Source: Pseudomonadota bacterium
GTDB taxonomy: Bacteria > Pseudomonadota > Alphaproteobacteria > Sphingomonadales > Sphingomonadaceae
DNA length: 16,685 nt
NCBI GenBank assembly: GCA_023423775.1
Contig: JAFAEZ010000107.1
Coordinates: forward strand, 1 to 16,685
Reading direction: 5' to 3'
Position numbers and translations under genes: made by a program. This document shows, piece by piece, positions 6,785 to 14,066 of this stretch. How positions within the stretch are numbered: position 1 is the first letter of the stretch; the number at the start of each line of letters is the position of its first letter. Under the pieces are notes generated by a model. That model was not told the origin of the DNA and did not search any database. It saw nothing but the letters and a program-made list of their open reading frames with translations.

Positions 6785-7671
6785 CGTTCGACACTGGCCG
6801 CCTGCACCTCGCCATCCAGAAGTCGGGGCGGCTGTCGGACTACAGCCGCGATCTGCTGCGCGATGCCGGCCTACGCATCCAGCACGGCAAGAACGACCTT
6901 GCCGCACGCGTCGAGAATTTCCCGATCGACCTGATGTTCGTTCGCGACGACGACATCCCGACCTTCGTCGCCGACGGCGTGTGCGATTTCGGCGTCGTCG
7001 GCCGCAACGTGCTGGAGGAATTTGCCCTCGGCCAGACAGAGACGCGTTTCGAGATCGTCACGCCCCTGGGTTTCGGCCGCTGCGGGCTGAAGATCGCTGC
7101 CCCGGAGCGCACTGCCTATGACGGGCCGCAATCGTTGCAAGGCGCGCGCATCGCCACGTCCTATCCCCGCCTGCTCCGCCGTTTCTTGGACGAACGAGGC
7201 GTCGCAGCCACGATCGTCGAGATGAACGGTGCGGTCGAACTCGCGCCGCGGCTGCAGATCGCCAGCTTCGTCTGCGACCTCGTCTCGACCGGCGCGACGC
7301 TGGAGGCCAACGGCCTGCGGGTCGTCGAAACCGTTCTCGAAAGCGAGGCGGTGCTGGTACGCACGCTCAAGGAAAGGGCACCGGCCAAGGCCGATGCGGC
7401 CGACCAATTGCTGCGCCGGATCGATGGCGTGCTGGCCACTAAGGAATCGAAATATATCATGCTCAACGCGGCCGAAGAGTCGCTGGAGCAGATCAGCGCG
7501 ATCCTGCCTGGCGCCGAGGCGCCGACGATCATCCCCCTGCACGGCCGGCCGGGCCATTTCGCCGTCCACGCCGTCTGCCAGGAGTCGGTCTTCTGGGAGA
7601 CGCTCCAGAAGCTGAAGGCGGCCGGGGCCTCGGCGATCCTGGTCATGCCGATCGAAAAGATGATGATGTGA
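6781..7671 (+). CDS. hisG: ATP phosphoribosyltransferase, long form with regulatory domain
   Basis: Joins ATP and PRPP to form phosphoribosyl-ATP, the first histidine step. The protein has 296 residues, the length of long-form HisG, and matches the E. coli enzyme closely from LHLAIQKSGRLSD at the N-terminus to ILVMPIEKMM at the C-terminus. RDDDIPTFVADGVCDFGVVG and ATSYP are catalytic-domain motifs, and DLVSTGATL (166-174) is the PRPP loop. From about residue 222 a C-terminal ACT-like domain (ESKYIML to the end) should give feedback inhibition by histidine. No HisZ partner is needed, whereas many alphaproteobacteria use the short form plus HisZ. GGAGAGG lies a few bases before the ATG. It overlaps the regulator gene (ATGA) and hisD (GTGA). 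Confidence 0.97.
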   Translation: MTFDTGRLHLAIQKSGRLSDYSRDLLRDAGLRIQHGKNDLAARVENFPIDLMFVRDDDIPTFVADGVCDFGVVGRNVLEEFALGQTETRFEIVTPLGFGRCGLKIAAPERTAYDGPQSLQGARIATSYPRLLRRFLDERGVAATIVEMNGAVELAPRLQIASFVCDLVSTGATLEANGLRVVETVLESEAVLVRTLKERAPAKADAADQLLRRIDGVLATKESKYIMLNAAEESLEQISAILPGAEAPTIIPLHGRPGHFAVHAVCQESVFWETLQKLKAAGASAILVMPIEKMMM

Positions 7672-8963
7672 AGAGTCTCGACTGGAACAGCCTTTCCGCG
7701 CCCGAACGGGCAGCGGCCCTCGCGCGGCCCGAGCAGCGCAGCGACCCGGCCCTGCAGGCTTCGGTGCGTGCGATCGTCGAGGACGTCCGCGCCCGCGGCT
7801 GGGACGCGGTCTCCGAACATGCGCAGCGGCTCGATGGCGAAGCGCCGCGCCTCGTGCCGGTCGCGCCGCTCGCCGCGGAAGCGCGCGAGATGCTCTCGTT
7901 CGAGCAACTGGACGCGCTCGAGCTCGCCCGCCGCAACGTGCTTGCCTTCCACGAGGGCAGCCTTCCGGGCGAGCATGAAGTCGAAACCATGCCGGGCCTG
8001 GTCGTCCGCAAGGTCTGGCGCCCGCTCGATCGCGTCGGCCTTTACGTGCCGGGCGGGAAGACCCCGCTCTTCTCGACCCTCCTGATGCTCGCCATTCCCG
8101 CGATGGCAGCGGGCGTCGGCGAAATCGTCGTCGTGACCCCACCGCGGCCGCAGGGCGGGCTCGACCCGATCATGGCCCTAGCGGCCGAGCTCTGCGGCAT
8201 CGAGGCCGTTTGGACCGTGGGCGGAGCACAGGCCATCGCCGCGTTGGCGGTGGGCGCCGGCGCCATACCCCGCGTCGACAAGATCTGCGGCCCCGGCAAC
8301 GCTTATGTCGCCGAAGCGAAGACCTATCTCGCGTCGTTGCCCGGCGGCCTCGCCATCGACATGCCGGCGGGGCCGAGCGAATTGCTGGTGATCGCCGACG
8401 ACAGGGCCGACCCGCGCCTCGTCGCAGCCGACCTGCTCAGCCAGGCCGAGCATGATGCGTCGGCCCAGGTGCTGCTCGTCACCGATTCTGCGCAACTGGC
8501 GGACGCCGTCGCGAGCGAAGTGAAGGCACGCGCTGGCCGACTGCCCCGCGCCGTGATCGCCAACGCCTCGCTCGCCAATGCCCGGATCATCCTTGTCGAC
8601 GGGCTCGACCAAGCGGTGGACGTCGCCAACCTCTATGCCCCCGAGCATCTCTCGCTCGCGGTCGAGGATCCGACGCCCCTGCTCACGCACGTCCGCAACG
8701 CCGGCGCGGTCTTCGCCGGGGACCTCGCGGCCGAGAGCTTCGGCGACTATATCGCCGGCTCCAGCCACGTCCTCCCCACCGACGGCGCCGCCCGCGCCTG
8801 GAGCGGGGTTTCGGTCTACACCTTTCTCAAGGCGATGAGCGTGCAGACCGTCACGCCCCAGGCCGCCCGCCGCCTCGCCGCCCCCGCTGCCGCGCTCGCC
8901 CGGCTGGAGGGGCTGGAAGCCCACGCCCAGGCCGCCGACGCGCGCAAAGGAGTCCTCGCATGA
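7668..8963 (+). CDS. hisD: Histidinol dehydrogenase
   Basis: Zinc enzyme that oxidises L-histidinol to L-histidine in two NAD-dependent steps, the end of the pathway. The 431 residues align without gaps in key numbering to the known enzyme: zinc ligands Gln259, His262, Asp360 and His419, and catalytic Glu326 and His327 in YAPEHLSL. The NAD-binding region has GLYVPGGKTPLFSTLLM and KICGPGNAYVAEAK. GDYIAGSSHVLPT is the family signature. The GTG start sits in a 4-nt GTGA overlap with hisG and has no strong Shine-Dalgarno sequence, so coupling to hisG translation is likely. All active-site residues are intact. Confidence 0.97.
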   Translation: MKSLDWNSLSAPERAAALARPEQRSDPALQASVRAIVEDVRARGWDAVSEHAQRLDGEAPRLVPVAPLAAEAREMLSFEQLDALELARRNVLAFHEGSLPGEHEVETMPGLVVRKVWRPLDRVGLYVPGGKTPLFSTLLMLAIPAMAAGVGEIVVVTPPRPQGGLDPIMALAAELCGIEAVWTVGGAQAIAALAVGAGAIPRVDKICGPGNAYVAEAKTYLASLPGGLAIDMPAGPSELLVIADDRADPRLVAADLLSQAEHDASAQVLLVTDSAQLADAVASEVKARAGRLPRAVIANASLANARIILVDGLDQAVDVANLYAPEHLSLAVEDPTPLLTHVRNAGAVFAGDLAAESFGDYIAGSSHVLPTDGAARAWSGVSVYTFLKAMSVQTVTPQAARRLAAPAAALARLEGLEAHAQAADARKGVLA

Positions 8964-10624
8964 CCTCGCTCGTCGCCCGGCTCGCCCGGCCCGAAATCCT
9001 GGCGCTGCCGCCCACCGACGTCGCCGCCAACGCCGACGCGGCCTTCGGCGCCGACGCGATCAAGCTCGACGCCAACGAAAATCCGTTCGCGCCGCTGGTC
9101 GACGGCGCCCTCGGCGCGAGCGTCAACCGCTACCCGGAGCCGCAGCCCACCGGCTTGCGCCGGGCGATGGCCGCGCTCTACGGCGTCGCGCCCGAAAATC
9201 TGATCGTCACCCGCGGCGGCGACGACGCCATCGACATCCTCATCCGCAGCTTCTGCCGGCCGGCCGAAGATGCGATCTCGATCTGCCCGCCCACTTTCTC
9301 GGCCTATGCGCAGTTCGCGCGGGTGCAGGGCGCGCGGGTGATCGAAGCGCCGCTTGATGCCGATTTCGAGTTCAGGCCGGAGGCCTTCGTCGCGGCGGTG
9401 AAGGTCGATCCGGCGCTGAAGCTGGCTTTCCTGTGCTCGCCCAACAATCCCACCGGCAATGTGATCGACCCGGCCGACGTGCTCGCCGTGGCCGACGCCC
9501 TACCCGATATGATCATCGTCCTCGACGAAGCCTATCTGGAATTCTCCGAGACGCCGAGCCTCGCTGCCGAAGCCGCACGGCGACCCAATTTGGTCGTGCT
9601 GAAGACCCTGTCCAAGGCCTATGGCCTGGCCGGCGCGCGGGTCGGTGCGGCGATCGGCAACGCCGAACTGATCGCGCTGATCGCCCGCGCGCTGCCCCCT
9701 TATCCCCTGCCGACGCTGTCGATCCAGGCGGCGCTTGCCACCTTGTCGCCCTCGCGCCGCGCGCTGCACGAGGAGCGCATCGTCCGCATCAAGGCCGAGC
9801 GCGAGCGGCTCGCGGGCCTGCTCGCCGCTTCGCCGATCGTGAACAGCGTTCGCAGCGGCGGCGGCAATTTCCTGTTCCTCGAGGTCGACGACGCCGAGGC
9901 GCTCGCGCGCAAGCTGCACGGCCTGGGCATCCGCGTCCGTTTCCGCCCCAATGCGGCACCGGGCGGCGTGCGCCTGACCATCGGCACCGACGCCGAGAAT
10001 GAGGCCGCACTCGCCGCGTTCGGGGTCGCTTCCGCAGCGACGCCGAGCCGGCGCGCCGAAGTCGTGCGCGATACGAAAGAGACCAAGATCGCCGTCGCCG
10101 TCGATCTCGACCGGCCGACGCCAAGGCGGATCGACACCGGCATCGCCTTCTACGACCACATGCTCGACCAGATCGCCGCCCACGCCGGCTTCTCGCTGAC
10201 TTTGGCCTGCGAGGGCGACCTCGACATCGACGCCCACCACAGTCTCGAGGATATCGCGATCGCCTTCGGCACCGCCTTGTCCAAGGCGCTCGGCGACCGC
10301 CGCGGCATCGGCCGCTTCGGCTTCTCGCTGCCGATGGACGAGACCGAGGCGCACGTGCTGATCGACCTTTCGGGCCGGCCCTACAGCGTCTTCGAAGGCA
10401 GTTTCGAAGCCAGCCACATCGGTGCCTATCCGACCGAGATGACGCGCCACATCTTCCGCTCGCTCGCCGACAGCCTCGGCGCGGCGATCCACGTCCGCGT
10501 GACCGGCGAGAACGACCACCACAAGACCGAGGCCTGCTTCAAGGCGTTCGGGCGCGCGCTGCGTCAGGCCGTGGGGCGCGAGGGCGATGCCGACGTGATG
10601 CCCAGCACCAAGGGAATGTTGTGA
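8960..10624 (+). CDS. hisC-hisB: HisC-HisB fusion: histidinol-phosphate aminotransferase / imidazoleglycerol-phosphate dehydratase
   Basis: One 554-residue frame carries two enzymes. Residues 1-355 are HisC, a PLP fold type I aminotransferase: LDANENPF (36-43), CSPNNPTGN (159-167), DEAYLEF (189-195), PLP lysine Lys219 in LKTLSKAYG, and Arg338 in VRLTIGT. A linker of about 12 residues follows. Residues 368-554 are IGP dehydratase: VVRDTKETKI, FYDHMLDQIAAH, metal motifs DAHHSLED (424-431) and ENDHHKTE (517-524), and the end PSTKGML. HisB makes imidazole acetol phosphate and HisC transaminates it, so the chain joins consecutive steps 6 and 7. There is no stop, ATG or ribosome binding site at the junction; only a GTG at 10064. 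No phosphatase domain is attached to HisB, unlike the E. coli protein. AAAGGAG (8946-8952) supports the ATG, which overlaps hisD (ATGA). Confidence 0.95.
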   Translation: MTSLVARLARPEILALPPTDVAANADAAFGADAIKLDANENPFAPLVDGALGASVNRYPEPQPTGLRRAMAALYGVAPENLIVTRGGDDAIDILIRSFCRPAEDAISICPPTFSAYAQFARVQGARVIEAPLDADFEFRPEAFVAAVKVDPALKLAFLCSPNNPTGNVIDPADVLAVADALPDMIIVLDEAYLEFSETPSLAAEAARRPNLVVLKTLSKAYGLAGARVGAAIGNAELIALIARALPPYPLPTLSIQAALATLSPSRRALHEERIVRIKAERERLAGLLAASPIVNSVRSGGGNFLFLEVDDAEALARKLHGLGIRVRFRPNAAPGGVRLTIGTDAENEAALAAFGVASAATPSRRAEVVRDTKETKIAVAVDLDRPTPRRIDTGIAFYDHMLDQIAAHAGFSLTLACEGDLDIDAHHSLEDIAIAFGTALSKALGDRRGIGRFGFSLPMDETEAHVLIDLSGRPYSVFEGSFEASHIGAYPTEMTRHIFRSLADSLGAAIHVRVTGENDHHKTEACFKAFGRALRQAVGREGDADVMPSTKGML

Positions 10625-11202
10625 ATCTCATCATCGTCGATGTCGGCTGCGGCAATATCGGCTCGGTCGGCATCGCCTTCGAGCGGTTCGGGCTCGCGCC
10701 TCTGGTCACCGGCGACGCCGCAGCGATCGCCTCGGCCGACCGCGTGATCCTTCCGGGCGTCGGCGCGGCCGGCTACGCGATGGGCGAGATCGAAGCGCGG
10801 GGGCTGGCGCCCGTGCTGAGGGAACTCAAGCAGCCCGTCCTCTGTATCTGTCTCGGCATGCAATTGCTGTTCGATCAGAGCGAGGAGGAAGATACGGCCT
10901 GCCTGGGTATCATCCCCGGCCGGGTGCGGAAGCTGGACGCTGGTCCGGACCGCCCGGTTCCGCACATGGGCTGGAGCCGTCTCGCCGTGCGCGATGGCAG
11001 CATCGGCCTGGCCGACGGCGACTATGTCTATTTCGCGCACAGCTTTGCTTGTGACGACGGCCCGTCCACGATCGCCGCCGCCGATTACGGGCGCCCGATC
11101 CCCGCGATCGTCCGCCGCGGCAACTTCCTCGGCGCGCAGTTCCATCCGGAGCGCTCCGGCGAGGCCGGCGCTCGTTTTCTCAAGGCTTTTCTAGCATCAT
11201 GA
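10621..11202 (+). CDS. hisH: Imidazole glycerol phosphate synthase, glutaminase subunit
   Basis: Class I glutamine amidotransferase of 193 residues that feeds ammonia to HisF. The start IIVDVGCGNIGSVGIAF is the family N-terminus. RVILPGVGAAGYAM is the oxyanion-loop region, and the nucleophile is Cys77 in ICLGMQLLF. The triad is completed by His175 and Glu177 in AQFHPERSG. PHMGWSRL and YVYFAHSF are HisH-specific contacts. The GTG start overlaps the HisC-HisB stop (GTGA) and has AAGGGA 5 nt upstream. It lies before hisA rather than beside hisF, the usual gammaproteobacterial order. All catalytic residues are present. Confidence 0.96.
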   Translation: MNLIIVDVGCGNIGSVGIAFERFGLAPLVTGDAAAIASADRVILPGVGAAGYAMGEIEARGLAPVLRELKQPVLCICLGMQLLFDQSEEEDTACLGIIPGRVRKLDAGPDRPVPHMGWSRLAVRDGSIGLADGDYVYFAHSFACDDGPSTIAAADYGRPIPAIVRRGNFLGAQFHPERSGEAGARFLKAFLAS

Positions 11203-11927
11203 TCATCTACCCCGCCATGGACCTGATCGACGGCCGCCCGGTGCGGCTCGCGCAAGGCCGGTTCGACGAGATCGACTCCTATCTGACCGATCCGGTGGAG
11301 GCGGTGCTCGCCTTCGAGCGGGCCGGCGCCGAATCCGCCCATATCGTCGACCTCGACGGCGCACGCGAAGGGCGCCCGCGCCAGCACGGCCTGATCGCCG
11401 ACATCGCTTTGTCGGTCTCGCTCGGCCTGCAGGTTGCCGGCGGCTTCCGCGAGGCCGAGCACCTCAAGCGCATGTACGATGCCGGCGTCGACCGCGTCGT
11501 GATCGGAAGCCTCGCCGTGAAGCAGCCCGATCTCGTCCGCGAATTCTTCGCCGAATTCGGCGGCGACCGCATCACGCTCGCGCTCGACGTCACCCTCGCC
11601 GACGGCACGCCCAAGGTCCTGACCTCCGGCTGGACCGAAGCCTCCGGGCGGACGCTCTGGGACGTGGCGGCGCTGTATCCCGAGGCGAAGCACATGCTGG
11701 TCACCGACGTCAGCAAGGACGGCATGATGGCCGGCCCCAATGTCGCGCTGATGGCCGAGATCGCCGAGCGCCTGCCGCAGGTGCAATTGCAGGCTTCGGG
11801 CGGCGTCTCGTCGCTCGACGATCTGCGTGCGCTCCAGCAGGCCGGCGCCGCTGGCGCGATCGTCGGCAAGGCTCTGTGGGAGCAGAAGATCGACCTGCAG
11901 GAGGCGATCGACATTGCCCGCCCGTAG
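11199..11927 (+). CDS. hisA: ProFAR isomerase (phosphoribosyl-formimino AICAR-phosphate isomerase)
   Basis: A (beta-alpha)8 barrel of 242 residues catalysing the Amadori rearrangement of ProFAR to PRFAR. The two catalytic aspartates are visible as Asp8 (IIYPAMDLIDG) and Asp170 (VTDVSKDGMMAGPN). The two half-barrel phosphate-binding sites are VAGGFRE (79-85) with VVIGSLAVK (100-108) in the first half and ASGGVSS with GAIVGKALWE in the second. The ATG overlaps the hisH stop (ATGA). The last 14 nt overlap the start of hisF, its partner barrel, and the hisA coding sequence itself holds the hisF ribosome binding site. A normal enzyme with nothing missing. Confidence 0.96.
   Translation: MIIYPAMDLIDGRPVRLAQGRFDEIDSYLTDPVEAVLAFERAGAESAHIVDLDGAREGRPRQHGLIADIALSVSLGLQVAGGFREAEHLKRMYDAGVDRVVIGSLAVKQPDLVREFFAEFGGDRITLALDVTLADGTPKVLTSGWTEASGRTLWDVAALYPEAKHMLVTDVSKDGMMAGPNVALMAEIAERLPQVQLQASGGVSSLDDLRALQQAGAAGAIVGKALWEQKIDLQEAIDIARP
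11899..11916 (+). promoter_or_regulatory. Strong ribosome binding site and TTG start of hisF
   Basis: AGGAGG at 11899-11904 is a near-perfect anti-16S match, followed after 9 nt by TTG (11914-11916). No ATG or GTG is available near the expected HisF N-terminus. Starting here puts the two catalytic aspartates at positions 11 and 130, the canonical HisF numbers, which fixes the start. Confidence 0.85.
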
Positions 11928-12678
11928 GATCATCCCCTGCCTCGACGTCAAGGACGGCCGCGTCGTCAAGGGCGTCCAGTTCCGCGACCACCGCGACGTC
12001 GGCGACATCGTCGAGCACGCCTTGCGCTATCGCGAGGAAGGCGCCGACGAGCTCGTTTTCTACGACATCACCGCCAGCGCCGAGGGCCGCAGCCTCGACA
12101 CGGAATGGGTGCGGCGGATCGCGCGCGTGATCGACATACCGTTCGCCGTCGCTGGCGGCGTTCGCAGCCGCGACCAGGCCGCCGCCTGCCTCGATTCCGG
12201 CGCCGACAAGGTCTCGATCAACTCGCCGGCGATCGAACGGCCAGCACTGATCGAGGAACTGGCGCGCGACTTCGGAAGCCAGTGCGTCGTCCTCGGCGTC
12301 GACAGCTTCGAGGACGACGGCGACTATTATGTGAAGCAATATACGGGCAGCGTCGCCGCCACCCGCGACACCGGCCTGCGCACGCTCGACTGGGTGCGCG
12401 AGGCGACAGAGCGCGGCGCCGGCGAGATCGTGCTCAACTGCATGCGCCGCGACGGCGTCCGCAGCGGCTACGATCTGCCGCACACGACGGCGGTCGTGGA
12501 GGCCGTCACGGTCCCCGTCATCGCCTCCGGCGGCGCCGGCGCGCCTGACCATTTCCGCGACGCCTTCGCGATCGGCGCGAGCGGCGCGCTCGCCGCCACC
12601 GTCTTCCACGACCGCCTGATCGCCATTCCCCACCTCAAGGAGTATCTCGGATCATGCGGGATCGAAATGCGCCGCTGA
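11914..12678 (+). CDS. hisF: Imidazole glycerol phosphate synthase, cyclase subunit (TTG start)
   Basis: Uses ammonia from HisH to convert PRFAR to imidazole glycerol phosphate and AICAR. With the TTG at 11914 the protein has 254 residues and begins MPARRIIPCLDVKDGRVVKG. The catalytic pair is Asp11 and Asp130 (VLGVDSFEDDG). Barrel motifs FYDITASAEGR, AGGVRSRDQA, DKVSINSPA, GEIVLNCMRRDG and VIASGGAGAPDHF follow in order. It resembles the E. coli HisF strongly, including ADELVFYDITAS. It overlaps hisA by 14 nt and hisIE by 25 nt. The frame is open upstream of the TTG but there only shadows hisA. The rare start codon may tune HisF levels against HisA and HisH; that is inference. Confidence 0.95.
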   Translation: MPARRIIPCLDVKDGRVVKGVQFRDHRDVGDIVEHALRYREEGADELVFYDITASAEGRSLDTEWVRRIARVIDIPFAVAGGVRSRDQAAACLDSGADKVSINSPAIERPALIEELARDFGSQCVVLGVDSFEDDGDYYVKQYTGSVAATRDTGLRTLDWVREATERGAGEIVLNCMRRDGVRSGYDLPHTTAVVEAVTVPVIASGGAGAPDHFRDAFAIGASGALAATVFHDRLIAIPHLKEYLGSCGIEMRR

Positions 12679-13286
12679 GCGCGGCCGACCTCGGCGCCCT
12701 CGCCTGGGACAAGATGGACGGCCTGCTCCCCGCGATCGTCCAGGACGCTGGGACCTGCCAGGTGCTGATGCTCGGCTATATGAATGCGGATGCGCTGGGA
12801 GCGACGCTCAGCTCGGGCTTCGCCACTTTCTACAGCCGCTCCAAAGGCCGGCTCTGGCAGAAGGGTGAGACCAGCGGGAACCGGCTCGCGGTGCGCGGCG
12901 TCTTCGCCGATTGCGACGAGGATGCGCTGCTGGTGAAGGCGGTGCCCGAAGGCCCCACCTGCCACCTCGGCACGACCAGCTGCTTCTCTGAAGAAGGCGC
13001 CGACGGCGTCGGCTTCCTCGCCCGGCTCGCCCGCATCGTGCATCAGCGCGCCGAGAGCGGCGACGAGACCAGCTATACGGCGCGGCTGCTCGGCGGCGAT
13101 CCGGCCCGCCTCGCCCAAAAGATCGGCGAGGAAGGCGTCGAACTCGCGCTGGCCGCGGTCACGCGCGATGCCGCCGGCTGCGTCGAGGAAGCGGCCGATC
13201 TCCTCTATCACCTGACCGTACTGATGGAGGCGAAGGGCTTTTCCTGGGACGACGTGACGGCGAAGCTGCGCGCACGCCACCGCTGA
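12654..13286 (+). CDS. hisI: Bifunctional PR-AMP cyclohydrolase / PR-ATP pyrophosphatase
   Basis: The 210-residue protein fuses HisI (about 1-115) and HisE (about 116-210), catalysing steps 3 and 2 of the pathway. The HisI part has LAWDKMDGLLPAIVQD, VLMLGYMNADAL and LWQKGETSGN. Its metal-binding residues lie in ADCDED and GPTCHLGTTSCF. The HisE part has the nucleotide pyrophosphatase motif KIGEEGVELALAA and DLLYHLTVLM. The ATG lies inside hisF (25-nt overlap) with AAGGAG 11 nt upstream. Many alphaproteobacteria keep hisI and hisE apart; the fused form is the enterobacterial arrangement. Its stop is only 3 nt from the stop of the convergent hisN gene. Confidence 0.96.
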   Translation: MRDRNAPLSAADLGALAWDKMDGLLPAIVQDAGTCQVLMLGYMNADALGATLSSGFATFYSRSKGRLWQKGETSGNRLAVRGVFADCDEDALLVKAVPEGPTCHLGTTSCFSEEGADGVGFLARLARIVHQRAESGDETSYTARLLGGDPARLAQKIGEEGVELALAAVTRDAAGCVEEAADLLYHLTVLMEAKGFSWDDVTAKLRARHR

Positions 13287-13289
13287 CGC

Positions 13290-14066
13290 TCAGCCGCGGA
13301 TCGCGACCACCGCCTCGTCGAACAGGTCTTGGGTCGCCGCCGCGACGAGCCGGCCGCCGCTGAAGTCCGTTCCGCCTTCCCAGTCGCCGATCACTCCGCC
13401 GGCGCCGCGCACCACCGGGATCAACGCGTTGAGGTCGAACGGCTTGAGGCCGGATTCGACGACGATGTCCACGCTGCCATCGGCAAGGCGGGCATAGCCA
13501 TAAGCGTCGTGGCCGAAGCGCGTCAGCCGCGCCTTGCGCCGTAGCCGTTCGAACGCTTCCGCTTCCGCCCCGGCGAACAGATAGGGGTCGGTCGTCGAGA
13601 ACCGCGCCTCCGCGAGGCTGCGGCAATCGCTTGCCACGAGCGGCCTACGTGCCTGCCCGGTGATCAGCACCGCCTCTTCGCCGAAGCCGAGATAGCGTTC
13701 GCCGAGCCGCGGCGCGTCGATCAGGCCGAGCACTGGCGCGCCATCCTCGAGCAAGGCGATCAGGGTCGTCCAGCTCGGCAGGCCGCAGATGAAGGAGCGC
13801 GTGCCGTCGATCGGGTCGAGGCTCCAGACATGGCGTCCCCGCGCCGGCCGGTCGGGAAATTCCTCGCCGGCTATGCCGTGGTTCGGAAAGCGATATTCGA
13901 TCAGCGCCCGCATCGCTTTCTCGGCGCCGCGGTCGGCCTCGGTGACCGGGTCGAAGCCGGCGCCGCCTGCCTTGTCGTCGATCGTGCCCGGCGTCATCGC
14001 CGCCGCCAGGGTGACGGCGCGGGCGGCATCCGCCAGCGCGCAGGCGAATTCGGCGAAGTCCTTCAC
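13290..14066 (-). CDS. hisN: Histidinol-phosphatase, inositol monophosphatase type
   Basis: A 258-residue member of the Mg-dependent IMPase family. Metal-binding motifs are AGEEF (66-70, Glu68), DPIDGT (84-89, Asp84 and Asp87) and FDLNALIPVVRGAGG near the C-terminus. DPVTEADRGAEKAMR is the usual first motif. FICGLPSW and the context favour the HisN subgroup, which dephosphorylates histidinol phosphate to histidinol; the neighbouring HisB carries no phosphatase domain, so this is the missing activity. Inositol-1-phosphatase activity cannot be excluded. The start is GTG at 14066, in a 4-nt GTGA overlap with the aminotransferase stop; the open frame upstream is a shadow of that gene. It converges on hisIE with 3 nt between stops. 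Confidence 0.88.
   Translation of the reverse strand: MKDFAEFACALADAARAVTLAAAMTPGTIDDKAGGAGFDPVTEADRGAEKAMRALIEYRFPNHGIAGEEFPDRPARGRHVWSLDPIDGTRSFICGLPSWTTLIALLEDGAPVLGLIDAPRLGERYLGFGEEAVLITGQARRPLVASDCRSLAEARFSTTDPYLFAGAEAEAFERLRRKARLTRFGHDAYGYARLADGSVDIVVESGLKPFDLNALIPVVRGAGGVIGDWEGGTDFSGGRLVAAATQDLFDEAVVAIRG

Noticed and set aside
10064..10066. In-frame GTG at the HisC-HisB junction as a separate hisB start
   Set aside because: No Shine-Dalgarno sequence precedes it, and no stop codon ends the HisC part, so a separate protein would need internal initiation.
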